NCBI RefSeq assembly: GCF_004522215.1 | Contig: NZ_SDLR01000003.1 | Span: forward strand, 248,001-312,000 | Reading direction: 5' to 3' | Length of the DNA stretch: 64,000 nucleotides | Origin: Ammoniphilus sp. YIM 78166 | Lineage (GTDB): Bacteria; Bacillota; Bacilli; Aneurinibacillales; RAOX-1 | Shown: piece by piece, positions 44,275-53,678 of the stretch | Numbering within the stretch: position 1 is the stretch's first letter | Layout of the letters: every line of letters starts with the position of its first letter | Program-made: the position numbers and the translations under genes | Notes under the pieces: model-generated | What the model was told of the DNA's origin: nothing | What the model saw: only the letters and a program-made list of their open reading frames with translations | Databases searched by the model: none

Positions 44275-46516
44275 ATGAAGCAGGAACAACGAGAACAAGC
44301 CTATCGTCACTTACAGTACGAAAACGACAAGTTACGCAGAGAAATCCAGCGGTTAAAAACGCGCCTCGCTATCTATGAGCCTGTGGACCAAAAGGACTTG
44401 TGGGCGACTCCGGCCGAAGTGGTTCAGGAGGAGTCCCAGTCCGCCTATCAAACTTTGAAAGAAAAAATCGCTTTATTCCGCCGCTTATTTCAGGGAAGAA
44501 CAGATGTATTTGCAAAAAGGTGGGAAAGCAAGGAAAAGGCCGGATATATTTTCGCCTGTGCAAATGATGGAGTGCGTCCCTTATGTCGCAAGCCACGGGT
44601 AAAGTGCCGTGAGTGTAAGCATCGTGAGTATTTGCCCTTAACGGATGAGGTGATTTGGGATCACCTAGATAAAAACACGGAAACCACGATCGGCATCTAC
44701 CCCCTTTCGCATGATGAGAGCTGTATGTTCCTGGCCATTGACTTTGATAAAAAAAGCTGGCAAGACGATGTGCTTGTCGCAAAGTATGCCAGCAAAATGA
44801 AATTCCGGCTGCTGTGGAACGGTCACGATCAGGAAATGGGGCGCATGTTTGGATCTTTTTTGAAGAGCCCATTCCTGCTTCCTTGGCACGGAATATGGGC
44901 AGTAGTCTGCTAACGATGACCATGGAACGAAGACATCAGCTCGGATTGGATTCGTATGACCGTCTTTTTCCCAATCAGGATACCATGCCAAGAGGTGGTT
45001 TGGGAAACCTGATTGCGCTGTCGTTGCAGGGAAGGGCCCGACAACACGGGAATGCCGTGTTTGTAGATGAACGCTTGGAGCCCTATCCTGACCAATGGAT
45101 GTTTCTGTCTACGCTAAGAAAAATGAAGCAAACGGAAGTCGAGAATTTTGTCCGTGCTGCAGCCATAAAGGGAAGCTTCCTTGGGGTTCAAGAGGCGGAG
45201 AAGGAGGAAGCAGAGGATCGGTCTTGGCAGCCACCTATTCAAGGGAAGACGGAAAAGCGCTTGGAATTTCCCCGTCATTTGGCGTTGCCGAGAGGTTGTA
45301 TGGAAGAGCTTGTTCGGACGCTAGAGGATTATGGGATTGAAGTCGAGGTTCGGGATGAGAGGAACAAGGGAGAAGCTCTTGAGGTGAAGTTTCAGGGGGA
45401 GCTTTACGAAGCTCAAAAGACCGCCGCCCAAGCTCTTCTCGCTCAGGAAACCGGTGTGTTGTCTGCTACGACGGCTTTCGGCAAAACGGTCGTGGCAGCC
45501 TGGATGTTGGCTGCCCGAGGGGTCAATACTTTGATATTAGTGCATCGGAAGCAGTTAATGGAACAGTGGAAGGAACGTTTGTCTCATTTTCTCAGCCTCC
45601 CGGCAAAGAACATCGGACAAATCGGAGGAGGGAAAAGCAAACGAACGGGAAAGATTGATATCGCCCTGATGCAAAGCATCAACCGGAAAGGAACCATCCA
45701 GGGGTTCGTGTCGGAGTACGGGCATGTGATCGTCGATGAATGTCATCATTTGGGCGCCTACTCCTTTGAGCAGATCATGAATCAAGTAAAAGCACGCTAT
45801 GTGCTTGGTTTAACGGCCACCCCCATTCGCAAGGATGGACATCATCCCATTATCATGATGCAGTGCGGCCCCGTTCGTTACAAAGCGGAAGGAAAAAACC
45901 AAGCGTAGATCCGCCCATTCGAGCATCTTCTTGTGCCGCGCTATACCCGCTTTCACCATGGGGAAAGCTCATCAATCCAAGACATCTATGCCGCTTTAAT
46001 TAATGACGAACAGCGAAATGACCTCATCTTTGATGATGTGCTCCTGGCTTTGGAGCAGAAGAGATTTCCCATTTTATTAACTGAGCGAACCGCGCATGTC
46101 GACTATTTTGCAGTAAGGCTCAAACCGTTTGCCAAGAATGTCCTTGTGCTGCGCGGAGGTATGGGAAAAAAGCAGTTGGATCAGGTCTTGAAACAACTAA
46201 AGGAACTCCCGGACGATGCGGAACGCGTGATTATTGCCACGGGGCGCTTTATTGGAGAAGGCTTTGATGACCCTCGGCTGGGGATACGCTGTTTCTGGCC
46301 ATGCCGATCTCGTGGAAAGGAACACTGCAGCAATATGTCGGCCGGCTTCATCGCCTGCATCCCGATAAAAGGGTTGTGAAGGTCTACGATTATGTGGACC
46401 GACAGGTTCCGATGCTTCAGCGCATGTATGAGAAAAGGATGAAAGGCTACGAAAATATGGGGTATCGAATAGTTAAAGAGGAGAAAATTTGGATTCAGGA
46501 AAAGCTAGATTTATAG
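44275..46516 (+). pseudogene. TOTE-type primase-helicase (archaeo-eukaryotic primase plus SF2 helicase), disrupted
   Basis: Reading across three lesions gives about 745 residues. An N-terminal coiled coil is followed by a Cys cluster (CRKPRVKCRECKH). Then comes an archaeo-eukaryotic primase core (MFLAIDFDKKSW with catalytic acids; ERSRSGNGAHVWIFFEEP) of the kind assigned to TOTE conflict systems, and an SF2 helicase (Walker A TTAFGKT, Walker B VDECHH, motif III LTATP, motif VI QQYVGRLHR). Lesions are a frameshift near 44815, an amber TAG at 45906-45908 and a frameshift near 46280. The ATG at 44275 follows GAGGG. In this state the gene cannot make the full protein. Confidence 0.78.
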
Positions 46517-46531
46517 AAAGGTTGATAAGGG

Positions 46532-46966
46532 ATGAAAGATCCAAAGATCATCGAGAAATAAGAGCAATTACTGCAGCTTGTGCAAGCGTTCTGCCGTGAA
46601 CACCTGGATGAGGAATGTGAACATTTAGCAGTGAAATTGGTGGAAAAGCTGAGTCGCAAAAGGAATGTGCCTTTCCAGACAGGAAAGCTGGAGGTATGGG
46701 CTGCAGGCGTTATTCACGCACTTGGTACGATTAATTTTATGTTTGAAAAGAACGCACAGCCTTCCATCAGTGTTCACGATATTACGGGCTTCTTTGGAAC
46801 CGTACAGAACACAACGAGTCAAGAGTCAAAAAACATTCGCGACATGCTGAAGCTGGACTATTATGATGAGAATTTTTCTACCCAAAGAATTCAGGAAGCG
46901 AATCCGTTTAAAGGGAGGCCCTCCCTCAAAGGTTTTTCTATTCCAAAGCATCTATTTAAACCGTAG
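46532..46966 (+). pseudogene. DUF6398-like gene with early nonsense codon
   Basis: The frame begins ATG AAA GAT CCA at 46532 and meets TAA at codon 10, then stays open to 46966. The product resembles small DUF6398-type proteins (VWAAGVIHALGTINFMF; ITGFFGTVQNTTSQESKNIRDML). It follows the decayed helicase gene and appears to decay with it. Confidence 0.65.
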
Positions 46967-46997
46967 CTGGTTTTTATATTAAGGTCTCTTTGAGAAG

Positions 46998-47552
46998 GTG
47001 ATCAATCTGAATATTAGCGGGAAATGTATTGATCTTCGACCACTGCACCTGAATGATGTTTCTTCATTATTGGAACTGCGTGTACGGAATAAAAAGTTTC
47101 TTGAACCTTATGAATCCAAGCAAAGGGAATCGCATTTTACTGCTGAGGTTCAAACCGAGATGATCGAACAAGCGATGAGAAATTGGGAGCAAAATTTGGG
47201 TTATAGTTTTGGTATTTTCTTAAAAGAAAAGGATGCTCTAATCGGAAGGGTTAATTTAAGTAATGTGGTTCGTGGGGCGTGGCAAAGCTGTACGATCGGC
47301 TATTTTTTGGATGAGGATTTCAATGGAAGAGGGATTATGACAGAAGCTGTGGGATTAAGTGTAGATTTTGCTTTTACGAAAATTGATTTACATCGTGTCC
47401 AAGCAGGAGTGATGCCACGGAATCTGCCATCCATTAGAGTGTTAGAAAAAGTAGGTTTTCGTTTCGAGGGATTAGCGAAATATTATTTGAATATCAATGG
47501 CAACTGGGAAGACCATAACATCTATAGTATAACGAAAGAGTTTTGGAGTTAG
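46998..47552 (+). CDS. GNAT acetyltransferase, RimJ/RimL type
   Basis: A 184-residue N-acetyltransferase with GTG start behind GAGAAGG. It has IDLRPLHLNDVSSLLELR at the N-terminus, the acetyl-CoA-binding FNGRGIMTEAVGLSVDFAF, and the terminal VLEKVGFRFEGLAKYYLNINGNWEDHNIYSI. Relatives acetylate ribosomal protein N-termini or small amines. The gene appears intact. Confidence 0.92.
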   Translation: MINLNISGKCIDLRPLHLNDVSSLLELRVRNKKFLEPYESKQRESHFTAEVQTEMIEQAMRNWEQNLGYSFGIFLKEKDALIGRVNLSNVVRGAWQSCTIGYFLDEDFNGRGIMTEAVGLSVDFAFTKIDLHRVQAGVMPRNLPSIRVLEKVGFRFEGLAKYYLNINGNWEDHNIYSITKEFWS

Positions 47553-47632
47553 GTGTATACCCCCACCCGGGTATTTACAAAGACAATATCATAAAAAAAT
47601 CCACTGCTCGTAAACATGTAAGATAATGCAAG

Positions 47633-47700
47633 GATCAATAGATGAAAATTCTCCACCTATTGATCAAAAAAGAATAGGATTTTGTTTTGTAGGTGGAGAA
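47633..47700. repeat. Two overlapping, mutually exclusive inverted repeats
   Basis: GATCAATAG (47633-47641) pairs with CTATTGATC (47657-47665). TTCTCCACCTA (47649-47659) pairs with TAGGTGGAGAA (47690-47700). The two stems share 47657-47659, so only one can form at a time. They lie in the gap between the GNAT gene and the HepT fragment. Confidence 0.55.
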
Positions 47701-47769
47701 AGTCCAACTATTAGCTCTGTAAGCCAAATTTACAAGCTATAATGATGCTATAGTTGTCGATTTCATATT

Positions 47770-48000
47770 GTGGCAGAAAAAAAGCTCGGCTTACCTCAAA
47801 GCAGTCGAAATACTTTTACATTTTTAAAAAATAAAGAAATTATCACTTCTTCTCTTTCATCAACAATGAAAGCGATGGTAGAGTTCCGAAATTTTGCTGT
47901 CCATGATTACCAAGAAATTAATCTATTGATTTTAAGAAAAATTCTCGATCAACATTTAGTGGACGTTACTCAATTTACCGAAACGATCCTTGAGGCTTAG
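47770..48000 (+). pseudogene. HepT/DUF86-like HEPN toxin, C-terminal fragment
   Basis: About 76 residues match the C-terminal half of HepT RNases, including the RX4-6H motif in FRNFAVHDY that forms the active site. The N-terminal helices and the partner MntA nucleotidyltransferase gene are missing; homologous sequence fades just upstream of the GTG at 47770. It looks like a remnant of a toxin-antitoxin locus. Confidence 0.7.
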
Positions 48001-48022
48001 CTCTACTCGACCTCATTTCGAT

Positions 48023-48063
48023 AAAAAAACCTATCCATTATCTCAATGTGATAGGTTTTTTGT
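48023..48063 (+). terminator. Rho-independent terminator
   Basis: AAAAAACCTATC / GATAGGTTTTTT stem with T tail. Confidence 0.85.
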
Positions 48064-48246
48064 CCTTCTTGGGTTTCCACCAACGAGCTCTCCCTCTGCT
48101 AGCTTCGTGGATACCTTCTCAGGTGAGGGAGGTCCTGTTGGCCTTAAAATAATTTATTCATACCGCAATACCCAAGCCAACATGTATAGGAACTCATAGG
48201 ATAAAAATGGGACCATTCCTGAGGACTTACTAAAGGAGAAAAAGGG

Positions 48247-49422
48247 ATGACAAAGTATCAAGTCGTTTGGAGAGGCGGTATTTCCTATGAGGTTGGAGGA
48301 GGGATTGCTTGCGGTGAATACATTCTGGCCCTAGATCGACTAGGTGTTGATATTAAAGTAGAAGATACCTTTCCGCATCATCTTCCAGAGGACGATAAAG
48401 CGAGAAGCTTAAGGTTTAGACAGTTAATTAATAAGCCCTACACAACTGGTAAACCCCGAATATTAGTTTACCACTATCCTCCATATGACATTGACATAAG
48501 GAAAGAGAAGAAGAGGTTTAAACACATTCTCTTGAACACGGTATGGGAAACTACTAGAATTCCTGTTCAGTGGTTTCCACTAATTAATCAATTCGATGGA
48601 GTGTGTGTCCCGTCTCAGCATAATATTACTGCCCTACAGGAGAGCGGGGTGAACGTACCACTGTTCCTCGTACCACATGGAGCGGATACTCAATTTTTTC
48701 GGCCAGATAATGAAAATCTTCCGTTAGACGTGGCCGAAGGCAAGTTCGTATTTGTATCGGTGTTCGACTTTCAGCATCGTAAGAACCCAGAAGCGCTGCT
48801 AAGAGCTTATTGGGAAGAATTTAGCGCAGACGAAGATGTACTACTCCTGATCAAGACCCACTATAGGGGAACTAATCACGGGGGACGCTGGATTCGCGAG
48901 AGTATTTATAGATATAAAAGAAAACTGGGGATCGTTGGACATACGGCTCCGCTTGTTCTAATCACGGATACTCTAGACAGGAGAAAGCTCAGTGGTGTTT
49001 ATACTCGGGGTAATGCCTTTGTTCTACCCACTAGAGGAGAAGGAGCAGGACTGCCTTTCATTGAAGCATTATCCAGCGGGATTCCGGTCATTTCTACCGG
49101 GTGGGGAGGGCAAATGGACTTTCTTAATGAAGGGAATTCCTTCCTCGTAGATTACAAGCTGGAACATCCTGCGGCCCGCATGTACCATGCGATATCCCCA
49201 GACTACCGTATCTTATTCAGCCAGCCAGGGCAATTATGGGCTGAAGTGGATCTAGCTAGCTTGAGAAAGCAAATGAGACTCGCATACCAATCTCCATTGC
49301 TTTGTAAACAAAAAGGGAAACAGGGAAGAAAAGATATGAAGACTCTCACTTGGGATCGTGGGGCATTGGCCATAAATCGAGCCGTACAAAATGTATTGCT
49401 AAAAGGGGGATTCTATCGATGA
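48247..49422 (+). CDS. GT4-type glycosyltransferase
   Basis: A 391-residue GT-B enzyme behind AAAGGAG. The C-terminal half has the nucleotide-sugar motif VLPTRGEGAGLPFIEALSSGIPVISTGWGG and the upstream HGADTQFFRP, as in family 4 retaining glycosyltransferases. There is no membrane segment. Its stop overlaps the next start (ATGA), so the two are coupled. Nearby spore-surface genes suggest glycosylation of a coat or exosporium protein. Confidence 0.88.
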   Translation: MTKYQVVWRGGISYEVGGGIACGEYILALDRLGVDIKVEDTFPHHLPEDDKARSLRFRQLINKPYTTGKPRILVYHYPPYDIDIRKEKKRFKHILLNTVWETTRIPVQWFPLINQFDGVCVPSQHNITALQESGVNVPLFLVPHGADTQFFRPDNENLPLDVAEGKFVFVSVFDFQHRKNPEALLRAYWEEFSADEDVLLLIKTHYRGTNHGGRWIRESIYRYKRKLGIVGHTAPLVLITDTLDRRKLSGVYTRGNAFVLPTRGEGAGLPFIEALSSGIPVISTGWGGQMDFLNEGNSFLVDYKLEHPAARMYHAISPDYRILFSQPGQLWAEVDLASLRKQMRLAYQSPLLCKQKGKQGRKDMKTLTWDRGALAINRAVQNVLLKGGFYR

Positions 49423-50180
49423 GTAATGTCAAGATAGATGTCTTAATTCCTGCCATCGATAAAGATTTAACAGTACTCCCACAAGTTATCGATGGGATTA
49501 GGAAAAACGTTTTGCATCCAATAGGAGACATTTATATTGTTTCGCCAAATAGTCCAAGAATCAAGGAGATGTGCAAGCAAAAAGACTGTCACTTCGTTTT
49601 AGAGGATACCATTCTTCCTGTTAACAAAAACAATCTCTATGGTGCAGGATGGATGTTGCAGCAATTACTAAAACTAAGCTGTGATAAAATTTGTTCTAAT
49701 GACCACTTCCTGATTGTTGATGCAGATACGATTTTTATTGCACCCCATGTATTTATGTATGGAGAAAAAACGGTCTTTTACTGTGCGGATTTTTATTGGG
49801 ATTGTAAACCTATATTTGATCATTTTAAAAGATTAACCCGGTTAAAACCTGTCGCCCACCGCTCCTTAATTAATCACTCCATGTTTTTTAGTAGAACTTA
49901 TCTTTCTGAACTGAAGAACTGGATTGAGTCCATTCATGCAAAACCTTGGTATCAAGCTATTATAGACACGATTGATAATAAAGCCTATGTTCCTTTTTCC
50001 GAATATGAAACCTACGGAAATTTTATGCTGATCAAACATCCTGAGAACGTTTTTCTTGCGAGAAGCAAGAATCTTGATCGTAGAATTAAAGATTTTCAAG
50101 AATTCGGTACTTATGATCTGGATGAACTAGCTAAGCGTTATAACTCGATCTCTTTTCATAGCCGACCTGGCGGTCAGTAA
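49419..50180 (+). CDS. DUF6492-like glycosyltransferase-fold protein
   Basis: A 253-residue protein starting at the coupled ATG 49419. It begins KIDVLIPAIDKDLTVLPQVIDGI, a GT-A-like strand, and has a DxD-type FLIVDADTIFI metal/nucleotide motif. It resembles DUF6492 proteins predicted to be glycosyltransferases. It is paired with the GT4 gene. Confidence 0.78.
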   Translation: MSNVKIDVLIPAIDKDLTVLPQVIDGIRKNVLHPIGDIYIVSPNSPRIKEMCKQKDCHFVLEDTILPVNKNNLYGAGWMLQQLLKLSCDKICSNDHFLIVDADTIFIAPHVFMYGEKTVFYCADFYWDCKPIFDHFKRLTRLKPVAHRSLINHSMFFSRTYLSELKNWIESIHAKPWYQAIIDTIDNKAYVPFSEYETYGNFMLIKHPENVFLARSKNLDRRIKDFQEFGTYDLDELAKRYNSISFHSRPGGQ

Positions 50181-50195
50181 GGAATAAGTCGCTAC

Positions 50196-50252
50196 AAAAC
50201 AAAACGCTCTTTGTTACCCCTTAAATAGGGAGCAAAGAGCATTTTGTTTTAT
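50196..50252. terminator. Bidirectional terminator
   Basis: AACAAAACGCTCTTTG / CAAAGAGCATTTTGTT stem between convergent transcripts, with T/A flanks. Confidence 0.85.
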
Positions 50253-50254
50253 TG

Positions 50255-50881
50255 TTACTCATCACAACATATGCAAAATGTTTTTTGTATGGTTAGAGTA
50301 CCTGTACAATAATCTGCAACTTGTTCAAGAATGGCTTCCTGGGTTTGGGTTATTGTCACGGTAGGAAATTCAGTCTGGGTCACAGTGACTGGCGGTTGCG
50401 TTACTGTCACGGTAGGAAATTCAGTTTGAGTCACCGTGATTGGCTTGGTTTGCGTCACCGTGACCGTCGGTGAGGTTGTCACTGTCACGGTTATGGGTGG
50501 CCTTTCATGGCACCTTATGGAAACGGATCTTACATCTTCTTGTTGGACCGCAAAAGACCTCCCCGAAGGGATGCGAGGATACGACTTTTCATTAACTATA
50601 AGCTCCATTTCACAATAAGTTTCAGAGGTATTAGTGACTGTGATTAAAGTCTTGTTATGATTCTCCGTTTCATCTAGAAAATAATCTTCTGTTAGACCAT
50701 CGCATAGTTGCTTAATCTGTAATTCCGCCTTATGCGTTTCGACAAAACAATTTTTAGGTCTAGGTTTAATCCCCATTCTTCTCAGCCCCTTAGAATGAAT
50801 AAAATGATTCCAACAGTCCTTTAAAATATATGATAGGAAAGCGAATTCAGATTGGACTATTTTCCCAGAAGATTTACCCAT
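50255..50881 (-). CDS. Repeat-containing protein, possible spore-appendage (S-Ena/DUF3992-like) component
   Basis: About 208 residues from the MGKSS start at 50881; an in-frame TTG at 50914 is an alternative and neither has a clear SD. A beta-rich region (TLITVTNTSETYCEMELIVN, PSGRSFAVQQEDVRSVSIRC) resembles the S-Ena endospore appendage fold. It is followed by TVTVTQ-type repeats (two TQTEFPTVT units) and a C-terminal Cys cluster (YCTGTLTIQKTFCICC). Terminal cysteines could crosslink subunits. It is translated together with the YheC/D-like gene. Assignment to the appendage family is tentative. Confidence 0.6.
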   Translation of the reverse strand: MGKSSGKIVQSEFAFLSYILKDCWNHFIHSKGLRRMGIKPRPKNCFVETHKAELQIKQLCDGLTEDYFLDETENHNKTLITVTNTSETYCEMELIVNEKSYPRIPSGRSFAVQQEDVRSVSIRCHERPPITVTVTTSPTVTVTQTKPITVTQTEFPTVTVTQPPVTVTQTEFPTVTITQTQEAILEQVADYCTGTLTIQKTFCICCDE

Positions 50882-50882
50882 A

Positions 50883-51917
50883 TTATTGAGAGCTAAGGTA
50901 AACAGCATAATCAAGAGGTCTTACTATTGAATCATCCTTCATCCTGGATAAATCGAAAGGGAAGGGAAGGGGGTTAACCTCAAAGATCCAGATGTGCTCA
51001 TTGTTATCTATTCCTAAATCGATTCCTAGATCTGCCATATGAACTCCGGATTGATCCAAGACATTACAAATCTTGTATCCTACATCTACAATAGCTTTCG
51101 CCCATTCCTCGTTTATTTTTTTAAGATCCAACAATTTACTTAAAGAGTAGTAGAGATGACTATCATTTGTTGACACACGATATAATAAAGCAGAAATGTC
51201 CCATTGCCCAAAACTATTTTTATTCATATTTAATCGGATGTCTGTTACTTTGTTCTGATAAAGCACAGTCTCGATACTTTGTTGTAGGATGAAGGGTTGC
51301 ATGGATAAAATAGGTGAGGCCCAATTAACGAATTCCTCATATCCACCAAATTCTCTATATGTCATTTTCCCTCTACGACCATAGCTCACTTGGATATGAG
51401 ATGGCCGCGACCGTCTCAGCCGATAAATCCCCTTACTGCTATGACTTTTGATAGGGTCGATAGATTTTAAGAAAACATCCTCTTGGCTGTTCAATATCTC
51501 CTGCAGATCCATCAGATCTTTCAATTTCCATGTTTTAGGGATATGATCAACAAGTGAGGTATCCTTTGCTAACATTTCTACACATTGGTACTTATCAAAT
51601 ATGAAGCTATTAAAAACTTTTGGACCTATAAGATCCTCGATCTTCTTTACGGTATCTGGGTCGACAAAGCATTGGAGATAAACCACATGAGGAAAAGGAA
51701 ACTTCCCTTTTAATTTGGTGATATTGTCTCCTTTCTTTTGATAAAGATGACCTATAACATGATGTTGCTGAAAGTCAAGACCCTCAATGTAGAAACTAAC
51801 TACATTAATATCTTCAGAATAGCATTCCAGTCTTCTTTTTATTAGTTTACGGAACGCTTTTTTATTCTTAGATATGCAGATTCCTATTAAAGGAGTATTG
51901 GGGCTAAGTAGTTCCAT
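50883..51917 (-). CDS. YheC/YheD-family spore-coat-associated ATP-grasp protein
   Basis: A 344-residue protein with the YheC/D signature: N-terminal PLIGICISKNKKAFRKLI, central FLKSIDPIKSHSSKGIYRLRR (ATP-binding lysine region) and C-terminal GVHMADLGIDLGIDNNEHIWIFEVNPLPFPF with the Mg-binding E-x-N. Members are associated with the endospore coat; the ligase substrate is unknown. Its presence supports a spore former. Confidence 0.88.
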   Translation of the reverse strand: MELLSPNTPLIGICISKNKKAFRKLIKRRLECYSEDINVVSFYIEGLDFQQHHVIGHLYQKKGDNITKLKGKFPFPHVVYLQCFVDPDTVKKIEDLIGPKVFNSFIFDKYQCVEMLAKDTSLVDHIPKTWKLKDLMDLQEILNSQEDVFLKSIDPIKSHSSKGIYRLRRSRPSHIQVSYGRRGKMTYREFGGYEEFVNWASPILSMQPFILQQSIETVLYQNKVTDIRLNMNKNSFGQWDISALLYRVSTNDSHLYYSLSKLLDLKKINEEWAKAIVDVGYKICNVLDQSGVHMADLGIDLGIDNNEHIWIFEVNPLPFPFDLSRMKDDSIVRPLDYAVYLSSQ

Positions 51918-52039
51918 AGGTCCAGTCCCCTTATTTAATTGAATGTAGTCTACACTATTGTAATTTATGAGAGTAAAGAAGTGGCGGTGACACTATCTAG
52001 AGTCGCTTAGACTATGCAGTTTAGCACCAACCCCGTTGT

Positions 52040-52437
52040 TTACTCCCCCCTAACCTGATACTTCTTCAGCTTATAATTCAAGTTCTGGCGAGAAATTCCT
52101 AGCTGTTCACTGGCTTTCGTGACATTCCTTCGGGCTTCTTCTAAAGCTCTCTCAATTATTAGGCGCTCCAGGTTTTCTAGTTGTTCAGGCAAGGTTTGTT
52201 TTGACCCTGGGTCTTCCATTCGTGGAATCGCGCAGGTGGCTGAAGCATTTTTGCTTTGAAACTGGGCGGGAGATGATCATAGCCAATGGTCCGCTCGTCA
52301 TAGACGAGGTTTAGGCAGCCTTCAATGACATGCTCTAATTGTTGGACATTGCCTGGCCACGCATAGTCGAGTAAAAATTGAAACACATCATTCTCCAATC
52401 CATCCACGGTGACATCCAAGGAGGCAGCATGTTTGGT
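52040..52437 (-). pseudogene. RocR-type sigma-54 activator, C-terminal remnant with frameshift
   Basis: The end of an AAA+ domain (LLDYAWPGNVQQLEHVIEG) and the Fis-type HTH (VTKASEQLGISRQNLNYKLKK) are present. They lie in different frames, shifted near 52200. The sensor and most of the AAA+ domain, including GAFTGA, are missing; homology ends near 52437. It sits divergently beside a sigma-54 promoter it once probably activated. Confidence 0.8.
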
Positions 52438-52467
52438 GAATTATCTGAATGATCTAACCTCTCGGCA

Positions 52468-52484
52468 TTGGCATGAGTCTTGCA
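52468..52484 (+). promoter_or_regulatory. Sigma-54 promoter of the amidohydrolase operon
   Basis: TTGGCAT-GAGTC-TTGCA matches -24/-12 consensus, 34 bp upstream of the first gene. Confidence 0.82.
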
Positions 52485-52517
52485 AATATGACTGACAAAG
52501 ACAAAAGGAGGTAAAAG

Positions 52518-53678
52518 ATGTCAAATCTCAGCAAAGTGTCCTTAGCTCACTGTCAGGCCATTGATGTTCATGCCCATCCCTTTACACCAGAGGAATTCGT
52601 GCGGAAGCTTTCAATTTCCGTGATCCCCCAAGATATCGCTTCAACCTATATTTCAACACCCAATCAACCGTTTCCAGGAAGTAATATGTGGGTTCAAATT
52701 TTGATTCAGCGGTTAGCGCGCTATTTTGACATTAAACCACAGATTGAAGAAGTGGTCGCTCAGCGTAATGCTCGAGCTGGCGACTATGCGAAATATACCC
52801 GCGAGCTATTCAAAGATGTCAAGCTCACAGGTATTGTCGCGGATTTTGGCTATCCAACCCCCATGCTCAGTAAAAAAGAGTACGGCGAGCTCTGTGGGGC
52901 CCGACTTTGGGAGGTATACCGAATCGAACCGGTGATGGTGCGATTGCGTCAAACTTGCGCTTCCTACGGTGAATTCCAAGAACAGTACCGAGCCGACGTG
53001 GCGCAAGCCCTGAAAAGAGAAGGAGTGCTTGGCTTAAAGTCGATTATTGCCTATCGTAGCGAGCTGGAGATTGGTCCGATGAACGAAGCGGCTGCCGCCG
53101 AGCAATACGCGGAATTCCAGCTTCATGAACGTGCAAAAGCAAAGGAGCTGCGGGACTTCTGCCTACACATCGCCTTAGAAGAGTGTACAAAAGCGGGAAA
53201 GGTGATGCATATTCACACGGGGATTGGGGATGGGGACGTAATTTTACCGAAAGCCAGTCCGAGCTTTCTCTTAGATCTGTTGCGCGATCCCCAATACCGA
53301 GAAACCAAGGTTCATCTGGTACACGGGGGCTATCCGTGGGTAGAAGAAGCGGCTTTTATCGTGAGCATTCTACCGAATGTCTATATGGACATCTCCCTTC
53401 AAAATCCGTTTAGCGGACACGGGGTAGAGCGAATTCTTTCTCAAGTATTCGAATTTGCTCCTTTCGATAAGGTGATGTATGGATCGGATGCCTTTACGTT
53501 GCCGGAGATGAATTGGCTAGGGGTGCATCTATTTAAGGAATGTTTTGAACGGGTCTTAACCTCCTGGATCGACCGAGAGTATATGGATGCCGCGATGGCT
53601 CAAGCGATCGGAGAAATGGTGCTCTATCGAAACTTTGAAAATGTTTATCAAAAACAATTGAAGGAGGCCTGTGTATAA
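52518..53678 (+). CDS. Amidohydrolase (FluG N-domain-like)
   Basis: A 386-residue TIM-barrel metal-dependent hydrolase behind AAAGGAGG. Metal ligands are visible in DVHAHPF near the start, MHIHTGIG near 234, VHGGYPW near 269 and the Asp of MYGSDAF near 322. Proteins of this type are found next to or fused with glutamine-synthetase-like enzymes (FluG), where they hydrolyse gamma-glutamyl or related amides. The gene is intact, unlike its operon partners. Confidence 0.85.
   Translation: MSNLSKVSLAHCQAIDVHAHPFTPEEFVRKLSISVIPQDIASTYISTPNQPFPGSNMWVQILIQRLARYFDIKPQIEEVVAQRNARAGDYAKYTRELFKDVKLTGIVADFGYPTPMLSKKEYGELCGARLWEVYRIEPVMVRLRQTCASYGEFQEQYRADVAQALKREGVLGLKSIIAYRSELEIGPMNEAAAAEQYAEFQLHERAKAKELRDFCLHIALEECTKAGKVMHIHTGIGDGDVILPKASPSFLLDLLRDPQYRETKVHLVHGGYPWVEEAAFIVSILPNVYMDISLQNPFSGHGVERILSQVFEFAPFDKVMYGSDAFTLPEMNWLGVHLFKECFERVLTSWIDREYMDAAMAQAIGEMVLYRNFENVYQKQLKEACV

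Noticed and set aside
45906..45908. Pyrrolysine at the in-frame TAG of the primase-helicase
   Set aside because: No pyl genes are visible and the same gene has two frameshifts, so simple decay is the better reading.
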